This document shows positions 8,732 through 17,532 of a stretch of DNA of 39,806 bases, piece by piece. The stretch lies in NCBI GenBank assembly GCA_013815345.1, contig JACDGK010000005.1, positions 27,374-67,179 of the forward strand, in the 5' to 3' direction. Numbering within the stretch: position 1 is the stretch's first letter; each line of letters begins with the position of its first letter. The notes below the pieces were generated by a model. The model had not been told where the DNA came from. It saw only the letters and a list, made by a program, of their open reading frames with translations, and did not search any database. The position numbers were made by a program, and so were the translations under genes. Source of the DNA: Patescibacteria group bacterium. Lineage in GTDB: Bacteria > Patescibacteriota > Minisyncoccia > Phycocordibacterales > Phycocordibacteraceae.

Positions 8732-9940
8732 ATGTTTGCTCTACCAAAACCGAAGAGCTGTGAGGAGTGTGGGTACGAAGCGATATTTCACCGATCTACC
8801 TATATCTCTTTGTTCATCGATGAAATTGTAGGATCGATATTTAAATCCAGGAAAAGTGAAGGAAGGGTGGCGCAGAATTTGTATAGACTTGAGGAGTGGT
8901 TTTCGTCGCGTTTTTTACTATTTTCTGTAGCAATAGGGTGGACAAGGATACAAAGAATGCCTGATGAGAACACATTTCTTCTTGCGCGGTGTATGTGGGA
9001 TGAAGCTACGAAGCGGAGGATTGAGATGCAGGAACTGCGACCTTTTGGAGTGGCTCGCAATATTTTTAAGGCAAAACTGCCCGCAGGAAAAACAATTACC
9101 TTTCAAGGTATTCCGGCTGCTCAGTATGAAAGTGAGTGCGTGTCGTGGATAAGTGATAAATCACGACTTAAAAAAGAATTGGTAAAGCTTGGCATGCCCG
9201 TCGCAAAGGGAGGTGCCGTTCGTACAAAAGATGAAGCTGCGGCACTTTTTCGCGCGCTCGTGCCGCCGGTGATCGTAAAGCCGCATCAGGGTTCCGGATC
9301 GCGGCATACCATTCTTCATATAAAGACTGAAAACGAATTGTCGCTCGCATTCATCATAGCTAAGCAAGTTTCGCCGATGGTGGTAATCGAAGAAGAGCTT
9401 GTCGGGTCGGTATACCGAGCCACGCTCGTAGGTGGAAAATTAATAGCCGTGCTACGTCGCGATCCGCCGCAAGTGATGGGAGACGGCGTGCATACTATTT
9501 TTGAACTTATCGAAGAGGAAAATAAACATCCTGCGAGAAGTGGTCCATATTTTGCGAAGATTCAGCTAGATGAAAGAGCCCGTGAGGAACTTGCACGGCA
9601 AGAATATGAAATGGATAGCGTGCCACTGGAGGAGGCACGCGTCTCATTGCATCAGAAAGTACACTGGAGTGCGGGTGGCACGAGTGTGGATGTGACAGAC
9701 GAAGTGCATCCTGACAACGTGACTATTTTCGAACAGATCGCACGTGAGTTGCGAGCTCCCGTCGTAGGTATTGATTTCATCATCAGTGATATACGTCGAT
9801 CGTGGAAAGAAGAAAAGCGATGCGGTATTTTGGAATGTAACTCCATGCCATTTATAGACAAGCATCATTTTCCGTTTGAGGGAAAACCGCGGAATGTAGC
9901 AGGAGCAATATGGGACATGGTTATGACACACTATATATAA
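8732..9940 (+). CDS. ATP-grasp protein, cyanophycin synthetase/glutathione synthetase-like
   Basis: VIVKPHQGSGSRHT..., VIEEELVGSVYRATLVGGKLIAVLRRDPPQVMGDGVHTIFELIEEENKHPAR, VVGIDFIISD...ILECNSMPFIDKH. Confidence 0.82.
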   Translation: MFALPKPKSCEECGYEAIFHRSTYISLFIDEIVGSIFKSRKSEGRVAQNLYRLEEWFSSRFLLFSVAIGWTRIQRMPDENTFLLARCMWDEATKRRIEMQELRPFGVARNIFKAKLPAGKTITFQGIPAAQYESECVSWISDKSRLKKELVKLGMPVAKGGAVRTKDEAAALFRALVPPVIVKPHQGSGSRHTILHIKTENELSLAFIIAKQVSPMVVIEEELVGSVYRATLVGGKLIAVLRRDPPQVMGDGVHTIFELIEEENKHPARSGPYFAKIQLDERAREELARQEYEMDSVPLEEARVSLHQKVHWSAGGTSVDVTDEVHPDNVTIFEQIARELRAPVVGIDFIISDIRRSWKEEKRCGILECNSMPFIDKHHFPFEGKPRNVAGAIWDMVMTHYI

Positions 9941-10024
9941 AAGTTTTCCTTTGACGCGTTTCTTTTTGTGGATTACCGTATAACGAGGAGCATTTCGCTC
10001 TTGTTTTTATTGGGGGACGACAGA

Positions 10025-10453
10025 ATGTCGTGTAACAAAAAAGATACGCACAGTTCTTTTTATATGGAAGTGAACCGGCCTACTTCCGCTGAAATTCGAA
10101 AGAAAAGGCTGGCCGAGCTTGCGCAAGAGCAAGCTCGGAGAAACTGCAAGACGGGCGAGGTAGTCGTTTTTGGGGAAAGTCTGATCGATTCTCCCTGTAC
10201 GGCCCACGAAGAGTTTCAAAACGTTTTACAACGCCTGAATGGAACTCAGATGTTCGTGGTATACGTCACCATGTGCGAGTCACCGGACACTATTGCCCAG
10301 TATTTATTCCGGGCAAAAGGGGGCGGCGCGCGCAGTGCGCATATGTTCATTGAACTCAGTTTATTCTCACCAGACCCGAACGAGATTTTGGAATTGCTGA
10401 GAGACTATGAGCAACGGGGCTCGAACATTACCCCCTTCAATGCGGCGGCTTAG
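10025..10453 (+). CDS. Hypothetical protein
   Basis: MSCNKKDTHSSFYMEVNRPTSAEIRKKRLAELAQEQARRN...; GGGGGA Shine-Dalgarno upstream of 10025; followed by a terminator. Confidence 0.65.
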   Translation: MSCNKKDTHSSFYMEVNRPTSAEIRKKRLAELAQEQARRNCKTGEVVVFGESLIDSPCTAHEEFQNVLQRLNGTQMFVVYVTMCESPDTIAQYLFRAKGGGARSAHMFIELSLFSPDPNEILELLRDYEQRGSNITPFNAAA

Positions 10454-10476
10454 CCACTTCGACTTACGTTCGATCC

Positions 10477-10508
10477 AAGCGATTCCTTTTTTGGGATCGC
10501 TTTTTTAT
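10477..10508. terminator. Intrinsic terminator between convergent genes
   Basis: AAGCGATTCC-TTTTTT-GGGATCGCTT then TTTT. Confidence 0.75.
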
Positions 10509-10513
10509 TTCTA

Positions 10514-11449
10514 CTATTTACGAACTTTTTTCTTTAACCAAAGATAGATATCTTCAAGAGCTTTCACGGCGTCCCCGGCGGCAATGTTGTTTTGATGATA
10601 GAGCTCATCGGTGCAGTCACCGGCAGCCCATATTCCTTCAACACTCGTGTGTTGATTTTTTGGATCGGCAATGATTCGGTTGAAATTGTCGAGCGCAACG
10701 GTATCTTTTGCAAAGCTTGTGTTCGGGAGCACGCCAATTTCTACGAAAATACCCGTAACCGCAAGCTCACGCTGTTCACCCGTCTTGCTATTTTTAATAA
10801 CTAATCCGCTCACAAATTTATCACCCCTGACCTCCACGGGATTGGTCTCGGTGAGGATCGTCATCTTTGGATTGTTCCGAACCTGTTCTACGGTGATTGG
10901 ATCAGCTTTAAAATCGGGAGAACGATTTATGAGTGTGACTGATTTTGTGTATGCCAAAAGCTGAAGTGCTGACTCAAAGCCGGCGTTTCCACCGCCAACG
11001 ACGACGACATCAGCTCCGGAAAAAAGGGGACCATCGCATGAGGCGCAATACGTGAGGCCTTTGTTTTCAAAAATGTCGGCGCCGGAAACGGGAAGTTTAC
11101 GTCTTCCGGCGCCTGAAGCGATAAGCACGGCACGTGCTGTGTGCGTGACACCAGCCTTTGTAGTTATTTTAAATGTGCCATCTTCACTTTTCTCCAGTTT
11201 TTCGACTCGATCACCTTCATGTACTTGCACTACTTCGCCTTTATATGCATCGAGGTGCGCGTGCAGAGCTTTGCCCAGCTCGATGCCTGAGATCTTCGGA
11301 GTGCCGATCCAGTTTTCCACACCTTCTGACACCGTACTCTGACCGCCAAATTCTTCCGTGATGAGGGCCGTCTTTAGTTGTTTACGAGCAGCGTACACAC
11401 CGGCAGCAACTCCTGCAGGACCACCACCTATAATTATCAAATCATGCAT
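10514..11449 (-). CDS. trxB: Thioredoxin reductase
   Basis: DLIIIGGGPAGVAAGVYAAR, YCASCDGP (CxxC), VVVVGGGNAGFESALQL, GIWAAGDCTDE. Confidence 0.93.
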   Translation of the reverse strand: MHDLIIIGGGPAGVAAGVYAARKQLKTALITEEFGGQSTVSEGVENWIGTPKISGIELGKALHAHLDAYKGEVVQVHEGDRVEKLEKSEDGTFKITTKAGVTHTARAVLIASGAGRRKLPVSGADIFENKGLTYCASCDGPLFSGADVVVVGGGNAGFESALQLLAYTKSVTLINRSPDFKADPITVEQVRNNPKMTILTETNPVEVRGDKFVSGLVIKNSKTGEQRELAVTGIFVEIGVLPNTSFAKDTVALDNFNRIIADPKNQHTSVEGIWAAGDCTDELYHQNNIAAGDAVKALEDIYLWLKKKVRK

Positions 11450-11541
11450 ATTCCTTTAGTATACCAAACTAAAAAAACCCGTGCGATTTTGGGTATAGTC
11501 ACGAAACGAAGAAGGACTCAAACGATTTTAGGGGCTCTCGG

Positions 11542-11661
11542 TTAGTCACAAAGCGAGGAAAGACAGAGATGATTTTGGGGACTCACGGAGCGCGACGGCG
11601 CGAGTGGGAGCAAATTTTTAGCAAAAAATTATGCGTATCCTAAAATCGTCTCTGTCTTTCC
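11542..11661 (+). repeat. Element copy A (tag 11542-11557; arms 11557-11579 / 11639-11661; core 11582-11636)
   Basis: Core CTCACGGAGCGCGACGGCGCGAGTGGGAGCAAATTTTTAGCAAAAAATTATGCGT; arms complementary at 21/23, both exceptions G-T on the + strand; right arm ends 3 nt before the ftsZ stop complement. Confidence 0.9.
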
Positions 11662-11664
11662 GAG

Positions 11665-12903
11665 CTACTTTTTATGTCGTCGTAGAAAACTTGGAATCGC
11701 GCCCCACGTCTCATCTTCTTCATCAACCGAAGGCGGCTTCATGATTTCATTATCGATACGACGCTGCGGTTGCGCGGTAACGATTGGTTCAACACGCTCA
11801 TTTTTTGTTGCTGGTACAGGAGTTTCTTCAGCCACATCTACGGGAGCTTCTTCACGGCCGCCGAATACCTTACTGCGGACCTCCTGCTGTTCTTTTGGCG
11901 GCATAGCAAAAAGGGAACGTTCGCTGCCCATACTCTCTAAAACATTGTCAGGAAATCCCGTCGCAATAACGATAATACGGATCTGACCTTTCTTAAGCTT
12001 TTCATCACGCATGATACCGAAGATGACCTTAGCATTTTTATCAACTGATTCATTAATAACCTTAGCGGCGTCTTGCACCTCGAGGATTCCGAGGTCATCA
12101 GACCCCGCAACGACGAAGAGAATTCCTTTCGCACCATTTATCGAAACATCGAGAAGTGGGGAATTAACGGCTTGGGCAGCTGCATCGCGTGCGCGGTTAT
12201 CACCATCAGCAACGCCGATACCCATGAGCGCTGGACCGGCATTCTCCATGATAGTCTTGATGTCATTAAAGTCAGTGTTGATCTCACCGGGAGTGGTGAT
12301 GATGTCGGAAACGCCTTCAACTGCCTGACGGAGTATTTCATCCGCAAGCGCGAAGGCGTTCTTTGCGGACGTCTGTGCCTCGACAATAGAAAGAAGTTTA
12401 TCGTTTGGAATAATGAGAAATGCATCAACTTCTTTTTTAAGTTCGGCGAGTCCTCTTTCTGCAATCTCGCTGCGCTGCGCACCTTCGAAAGCAAATGGTT
12501 TGGTGACGACGGCAATCGTAAGAGCGCCAAGCTCTTTGGAAATTTTAGCGACGGTCGGGGCGCCGCCGGTTCCGGTGCCGCCACCCATACCGCAGGTGAT
12601 GAAAACCATATCGGAGCCCTGAAGCGCCTCCTGGATCTCCTGACGAGTCTCTTCAGCAGCGCGACGACCGAGATCAGGATTCATTCCCGCACCAAGTCCG
12701 CGGGTGAGATTCTTGCCGATGTGGATTTTTCGTTTGGCAAGGGATCGGTGGAGGTCCTGAGCGTCAGTATTTACGGCAATAAATTCAACCCCTTTGACTT
12801 TGGAGTCTATCATGTGGTTTATGGCATTGCAGCCAGAACCACCTACTCCGACAACCCTGATACGGGCGAATGTTTCGACTTCGGGGGTAACGCGCTTAGA
12901 CAT
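11665..12903 (-). CDS. ftsZ: Cell division protein FtsZ
   Basis: IRVVGVGGSGCNAINHMI, GMGGGTGTGGAP; C-terminal peptide IPSFLRR. Confidence 0.97.
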   Translation of the reverse strand: MSKRVTPEVETFARIRVVGVGGSGCNAINHMIDSKVKGVEFIAVNTDAQDLHRSLAKRKIHIGKNLTRGLGAGMNPDLGRRAAEETRQEIQEALQGSDMVFITCGMGGGTGTGGAPTVAKISKELGALTIAVVTKPFAFEGAQRSEIAERGLAELKKEVDAFLIIPNDKLLSIVEAQTSAKNAFALADEILRQAVEGVSDIITTPGEINTDFNDIKTIMENAGPALMGIGVADGDNRARDAAAQAVNSPLLDVSINGAKGILFVVAGSDDLGILEVQDAAKVINESVDKNAKVIFGIMRDEKLKKGQIRIIVIATGFPDNVLESMGSERSLFAMPPKEQQEVRSKVFGGREEAPVDVAEETPVPATKNERVEPIVTAQPQRRIDNEIMKPPSVDEEDETWGAIPSFLRRHKK

Positions 12904-13047
12904 AGGGAGATGCTGGTAAAATACTCAGTAATAAATAGCTTAATACATGCACACGGAAATATGCCGATATAACATCCGTATCATACCAGAGACGTCAAGT
13001 ATGCAAATATTGACAAGAATGCCTGCCGTGCTGATCTAAAATCGCGT

Positions 13048-14223
13048 TTATGGCAGGAATTGCTGGATAAAACGGGTAAAAAAACTGCGTATCTCTTTCA
13101 AGGAAAATCCTGATAGCTTGCTCGGTGTTTCGGTATCTCCGGTGAGACCCCATAGTGCGAGCCCGTATGCTACAGCCCAGGTCGCGTCGCGCACTTTCGT
13201 ATCTGAAGATATTTTAAGATCGGCAATTCGTGCCGGCAGATTGAGTGCGCCTTTTGCAATGTCGCTGATGGAGCCTTGCCCCGCGCCGCCGCCCGACAGA
13301 ACAATTCCTGCGGGCAATGTGCCGCGTTTACCGATAGCACGTAAATGTTTATCGATGAGATCGAATAAATTCCGAAATCGAAGCGTAATGATCTCGTCTA
13401 CTTTTTTACGCGGATACATGGCGCCGCCAAGTCGGCCAAGCTTAATACGTTCAGCATCCTCGAGCGAGATCTTAAAACCGAGCGCGAGATCGTCGGTAAT
13501 GTTAGTGGAGCCAGAAGGGAACACTTTCAATGAAATAGGTACTCCTTCGTCATATACCACAATGGACACGGTTTCAGCTCCTATATTGGCCAATACGCAG
13601 CCTTTTATCTTCTGGTCTTTGTTGAGGGTCACGTATGAGCCTGCTAGCGGTGAAGCCATCTGATCAACGACTTCAATATCCGCTGCTTCCACTACGGCCG
13701 CGAGACCTTCTGCATGCTGAGAAAGACAGGTGATGAAAAGATAATCAATCTCAAGTCGGGTTCCTTTCATGCCAAGGGGTTCGCCGAATGTTTTAGCGCC
13801 ATCAACCCGGTATTCCAAAGGAATCTCATGGAGAATACGGCGATTGATAAAATTAGCTTTTGCAGCTTCTTTTGCCGTCTCACGCGTTTTATCGAGATCA
13901 AGTTCGGTCACTTCCTGGTCGGCACGCGATATGACCGTGTCGCCAGTGGCGCGTGTTTCTTCGAGCGAGATGCCTCCAATGGCGAGAAAGGCGTTTTTCA
14001 GTGGCAAGTGCGTCATGCTCTCTGCCTGTGCTTTTGCAGCACGTATCGAAGCCGTCGCGTCTGCAGCGTCCACGACATACCCATGCCGCAATCCCTGGGT
14101 CTCTGAGAGGCCGGTACCGATGATATGAAGTGATGGACCATCTGGTCCTACAATCTCTTCCACGACCACTATCTTCGTTTGGTGCGTGCCGATATCAATG
14201 CCCGTTGCGATGCGTCGTGCCAT
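13048..14223 (-). CDS. ftsA: Cell division protein FtsA
   Basis: IATGIDIGTHQTKIVVVE..., SGGGAGQGSI...; directly upstream of ftsZ. Confidence 0.93.
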   Translation of the reverse strand: MARRIATGIDIGTHQTKIVVVEEIVGPDGPSLHIIGTGLSETQGLRHGYVVDAADATASIRAAKAQAESMTHLPLKNAFLAIGGISLEETRATGDTVISRADQEVTELDLDKTRETAKEAAKANFINRRILHEIPLEYRVDGAKTFGEPLGMKGTRLEIDYLFITCLSQHAEGLAAVVEAADIEVVDQMASPLAGSYVTLNKDQKIKGCVLANIGAETVSIVVYDEGVPISLKVFPSGSTNITDDLALGFKISLEDAERIKLGRLGGAMYPRKKVDEIITLRFRNLFDLIDKHLRAIGKRGTLPAGIVLSGGGAGQGSISDIAKGALNLPARIADLKISSDTKVRDATWAVAYGLALWGLTGDTETPSKLSGFSLKEIRSFFTRFIQQFLP

Positions 14224-14623
14224 AGGTTACGGTCTCGCCGGTGAAGCGTTTGAGGAGGGAGCGTTCATGTCGTTCCATTGTAGTGCCGTGTGCCTTTCCT
14301 TTCAAATGCAGTAAACCGTGGATAAAAAGGAAAATCACAAAATGAGGATAGGATACGCCATATGATGACGATTGTTTCTTCGCGATCTCGAGACAGATTA
14401 TGATCTCGCCCGACTTCTTTCCGAGAGAATACGATAAAACATTCGGAATGTAGGTTTTACCTCGAAGTGATTTGTTAAGAGATTGCGCTCGTTTCGTACC
14501 AGCGAACACGAGTGAAATGTTCCAACCGGGAAGAATTGCTTTCGCGATCTTTTCATGCGCAAAAACCGGCGCGGAGCGCCGGGTGAGGGTACGTACGTCG
14601 ACCTGCTTCAGGACGGTACGCAT
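14195..14623 (-). CDS. ybeY: Endoribonuclease YbeY
   Basis: LRGKTYIPNVLSY..., FLFIHGLLHLKGKAHGTTMERHE (HGxLHLxGxxH). Confidence 0.85.
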   Translation of the reverse strand: MRTVLKQVDVRTLTRRSAPVFAHEKIAKAILPGWNISLVFAGTKRAQSLNKSLRGKTYIPNVLSYSLGKKSGEIIICLEIAKKQSSSYGVSYPHFVIFLFIHGLLHLKGKAHGTTMERHERSLLKRFTGETVTYGTTHRNGH

Positions 14624-14648
14624 TAGAGTTGCAAAAACTGAACGGCGA

Positions 14649-14912
14649 CTAACGTCCTCCGCGGCGATTGGTACGCGCAGCAGGATCGATCTTGCCCAGC
14701 TTTACGAGTTCTGCGTAATTCTTGCGGCGTTCGAGAGAGACGAGCGCACGCTTATGATTCACATTGTCCGACTTCAAGCGTTCGTAGTAGCGGCGTTTGC
14801 GCATTGCACGCACGAGGCCGAGTCCCATCGCGCGACGGGAGAAACGACGAATAAGCGAGGTTGAGCTCTCGTTTTTGCTGCGACGAACCTCTACGCGAGT
14901 TGCGTTTACCAT
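14649..14912 (-). CDS. rpsU: Small ribosomal subunit protein bS21-like
   Basis: VEVRRSKNESSTSLIRRFSRRAMGLGLVRAMRKRRYYERLKS; internal ATG at 14912 preferred. Confidence 0.75.
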   Translation of the reverse strand: MVNATRVEVRRSKNESSTSLIRRFSRRAMGLGLVRAMRKRRYYERLKSDNVNHKRALVSLERRKNYAELVKLGKIDPAARTNRRGGR

Positions 14913-14965
14913 GTAGGCCGACAATAGCACAGATAGGCGTTTTCTGTCCAGGCAATCACCATTTG

Positions 14966-16111
14966 TTACGCGACAAGACGGAGTTGGTCGATGAGACTAT
15001 CGAAGGGAATGAAGGTCTCGGTGTGGGTTGCGCGCTCGCGAAGGATGACGGAACGCTCGAGTGCTTCTTTGCGGCCCATGATGATGAGGTACTGAGGATT
15101 GAGTATTTCCGCGAAGCGCATTTGTTCGGAAAGGGACTGCACGCCAATGGCTTGAGTCATAGGGATACGTGCCTTACGAAGCGCATCGGTCATCTTCATG
15201 CTTTCGCGTTTTGCTTCGTCGCCGATGTGTACGAAGACGAATCGTGCTGCGGGACGGGTTTTGAGGGGAGCGATGTCGCTGTGTCCCTCTATGTTGATAC
15301 GAATAAGCGCTCCGATTGAAGGAAGCGGTGTTTTGAAAAAATGTCGGGCGAGTTCGTTATAGCGGGAACCCCAGGCGGTGAGGTGATTTTCTGTGGTGAT
15401 TTCGAAACACGTTTCGGTCCAGGCGGTGCCTCTTGAGAGAAGGTCAGGGGCGAGCTCGTAGGGTGTGTCGGTCGCTTCTAAATATTCGAGAAGACATTCA
15501 AAGTGCTTGCGGCTCGCTTCAGAGAGATGATCGGTCGGAGAGGGAAGCTCATCACGCATGTCGCCTTTCGATACGAGCTCAGCTGCTTCAAAGACGTCGC
15601 GTTTTGAGCACGCAACACAGTCGGGGGGAAGGGTTGTGCTTTGTTTACGGAAATACACGCCCAGCTCACGAGCGAAGCGGCTCCGTGTTTCTTTATCGCC
15701 CATGCTATTGATACGGAGCTGCGGTTCGTCTTTTCCGAAGTCTTGCATGAACGCACGAATGGCACGAATCAGCACTGCGTCTGCGATCGCATGCTCAACA
15801 CCGAGTGCATGGAACTGTATAAGAATCTGTTTTGGCGCAGGCCGTCCCGCAGCAGCGTTTGTATGCCATAAGAAAAGTGGTTGAGTGGCAGAGGGAACAA
15901 GGCCGGCATCGCGAACTTGCTTTAAAAATCCGGCAACCTCACGAGCGTTTGGATCAAGCGAGTCAAGAACGAGGTTTTCAGGATAGGGTGCGCGAGCGCT
16001 CGCGCGCTTCGCTGCTGCGGCAGAAGAGAAAGACGTAAAGCCGTAGTAGTTACCTATCGCATGTGCACGCTTGAGAATATCATCAGGACGAAGTGCATGA
16101 ATGTTGCTCAT
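14966..16111 (-). CDS. Histidyl-tRNA synthetase-like class II protein, divergent
   Basis: QFHALGVEHAIADAVLIRAIR; LARGLDYY-equivalent replaced by LLSRGTAWTETCFEI; C-terminal HGTP-anticodon-like domain. Confidence 0.7.
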   Translation of the reverse strand: MSNIHALRPDDILKRAHAIGNYYGFTSFSSAAAAKRASARAPYPENLVLDSLDPNAREVAGFLKQVRDAGLVPSATQPLFLWHTNAAAGRPAPKQILIQFHALGVEHAIADAVLIRAIRAFMQDFGKDEPQLRINSMGDKETRSRFARELGVYFRKQSTTLPPDCVACSKRDVFEAAELVSKGDMRDELPSPTDHLSEASRKHFECLLEYLEATDTPYELAPDLLSRGTAWTETCFEITTENHLTAWGSRYNELARHFFKTPLPSIGALIRINIEGHSDIAPLKTRPAARFVFVHIGDEAKRESMKMTDALRKARIPMTQAIGVQSLSEQMRFAEILNPQYLIIMGRKEALERSVILRERATHTETFIPFDSLIDQLRLVA

Positions 16112-16659
16112 TGAGGTTGGATTGTCTTGCCCGGAAGCACTCCTACTTCAGAAGCAGGAAGGAGACGCAGGAAGACGCGTCCCAGAATGTTCTCTTTCGG
16201 AAGCGGTCCCCATACACGAGAGTCGGAACTTTCAGGTCGATTGTCACCCATGACAAAGTACTGATCCGCACCGAGTGTGGTGTTTAAGGTATAGGTGGCG
16301 TCTTCTATAACCGCGTAGGGCTCGGTGAGGGTCAAACTTGTGCCATCGGTTTTGGTAATCATCACCTTACCGCTGCTTATGTGGACGGTTTCACTCGGAA
16401 GACCGATGATACGCTTAATATAAAAGATTTTAGGGTTGCCGGGATAGCGAAAAACGATGACATCGCCGCGCTGTGGAGCGCTAAAATGATAGGTAAGCTC
16501 GTCAATAATGAGATAATCGCTGCTTTCAAACGTGGGGTGCATTGATTCGCCCTCCACGACGAAGGGTTGCGCGACGAAAATCCGCACGGGGAGGACGATG
16601 ATGACGGCGAGCACGATGAAGATAAAGATTTCTTTCAACGCATGCTCTAAGAACTTCAT
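16108..16659 (-). CDS. lepB: Signal peptidase I
   Basis: VEGESMHPTFESSDYLIIDE, FYIKRIIGLPSETV, YFVMGDNRPESSDSRVWG. Confidence 0.95.
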   Translation of the reverse strand: MKFLEHALKEIFIFIVLAVIIVLPVRIFVAQPFVVEGESMHPTFESSDYLIIDELTYHFSAPQRGDVIVFRYPGNPKIFYIKRIIGLPSETVHISSGKVMITKTDGTSLTLTEPYAVIEDATYTLNTTLGADQYFVMGDNRPESSDSRVWGPLPKENILGRVFLRLLPASEVGVLPGKTIQPQ

Positions 16660-16706
16660 GCCGGTATTGTATGCTTAGTTTTTGGCACGTCAACAGTGAC
16701 GCTCAC

Positions 16707-16827
16707 CGCGCAGATAAAACGATTTTGTGGCACGCATAATTTTCTGCTGAAAATTTGCTCCACTCCCGCCGTCGCAGTGCGTGAGGCCTCAAAATCGTTT
16801 TATCTGCGCGTCTCGCTTAGTGACTAA
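16707..16827 (-). repeat. Element copy B (arms 16707-16727 / 16790-16810; core 16732-16785; tag 16812-16827)
   Basis: Minus-strand core CTCACGCACTGCGACGGCGGGAGTGGAGCAAATTTTCAGCAGAAAATTATGCGT; 21-bp perfect arms CGCGCAGATAAAACGATTTTG / CAAAATCGTTTTATCTGCGCG; tag TTAGTCACTAAGCGAG. Confidence 0.92.
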
Positions 16828-16872
16828 AATTTATTTATGTGATTTATTCACGCTGCTGATATACTGGAAGGA

Positions 16873-17472
16873 ATGGCGTACGTGATTATTGGGCTTGGGA
16901 ATCCAGGGAATGAATATGTGAAGACGCGACACAATGCGGGGCGTATGGTGGTAGAGCTTCTTGCAAAAAAAGAAAGCTTTGATGAATTCGCGCTGCGAAA
17001 GACTGCAAAGGCCTCAGTCGCAGAAGGGGAGATCGAAGGCGAGAAAGTAGTCGCCGTGCTTCCCGAAGTGGCGATGAATCTTTCGGGAAAAGTTGCGCCG
17101 AATTTCGTAAAAAGTGTGAAAGCCGCCCAAAAACTTTTAGTAATACGAGATGATCTCGACTTGCCACTTGGCGTTATCAAGATGACGATGTATGGAAGAG
17201 GATCGGGAGGCCACAAGGGTGTTGAAAGTATTATGCGTGCACTCAAGACCAAAGATTTTATACAAATGAAAATCGGCATTTCAAACGCGACTCCTAAAGG
17301 AAAAATAAAGAAACCATCAGGAGAAGATAAGGTGATCACACACGTGATAGGAAAGTTTTCACCAAAAGAGGAACCTCTGCTAAAGAAGACGCTTGCACGC
17401 GCGGCTTCTGCCGCGCGTCTCTTCGTCGCCGAAGGTGTCGAGAAAGCAATGATGGAGGTAAACACGCGCTAG
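16873..17472 (+). CDS. pth: Peptidyl-tRNA hydrolase
   Basis: YVIIGLGNPGNEYVKTRHNAGRMVVE, RDDLDLPLG, GRGSGGHKGVESI. Confidence 0.95.
   Translation: MAYVIIGLGNPGNEYVKTRHNAGRMVVELLAKKESFDEFALRKTAKASVAEGEIEGEKVVAVLPEVAMNLSGKVAPNFVKSVKAAQKLLVIRDDLDLPLGVIKMTMYGRGSGGHKGVESIMRALKTKDFIQMKIGISNATPKGKIKKPSGEDKVITHVIGKFSPKEEPLLKKTLARAASAARLFVAEGVEKAMMEVNTR
17397..17418. repeat. Intragenic hairpin, 9 bp, in pth
   Basis: ACGCGCGGC-TTCT-GCCGCGCGT. Confidence 0.85.
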
Positions 17473-17532
17473 TTTTACAGACTCTTCTTTTGCGGGTAGT
17501 ATCCGACAAGAATCGTTCTGGGAGGAAGGTTA

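Noticed and set aside
12073-12972. 299-aa plus-strand ORF opposite ftsZ
   Set aside because: Antisense shadow of a confidently identified ftsZ; no recognisable domain.
14566-14582. 7-bp GC-rich hairpin in ybeY
   Set aside because: Too short to be above chance expectation, so it is not counted with the longer intragenic hairpins.
16848-17465. 205-aa minus-strand ORF opposite pth
   Set aside because: Antisense shadow; low-complexity Ser/Thr/Phe-rich translation typical of a reverse reading of a real gene.
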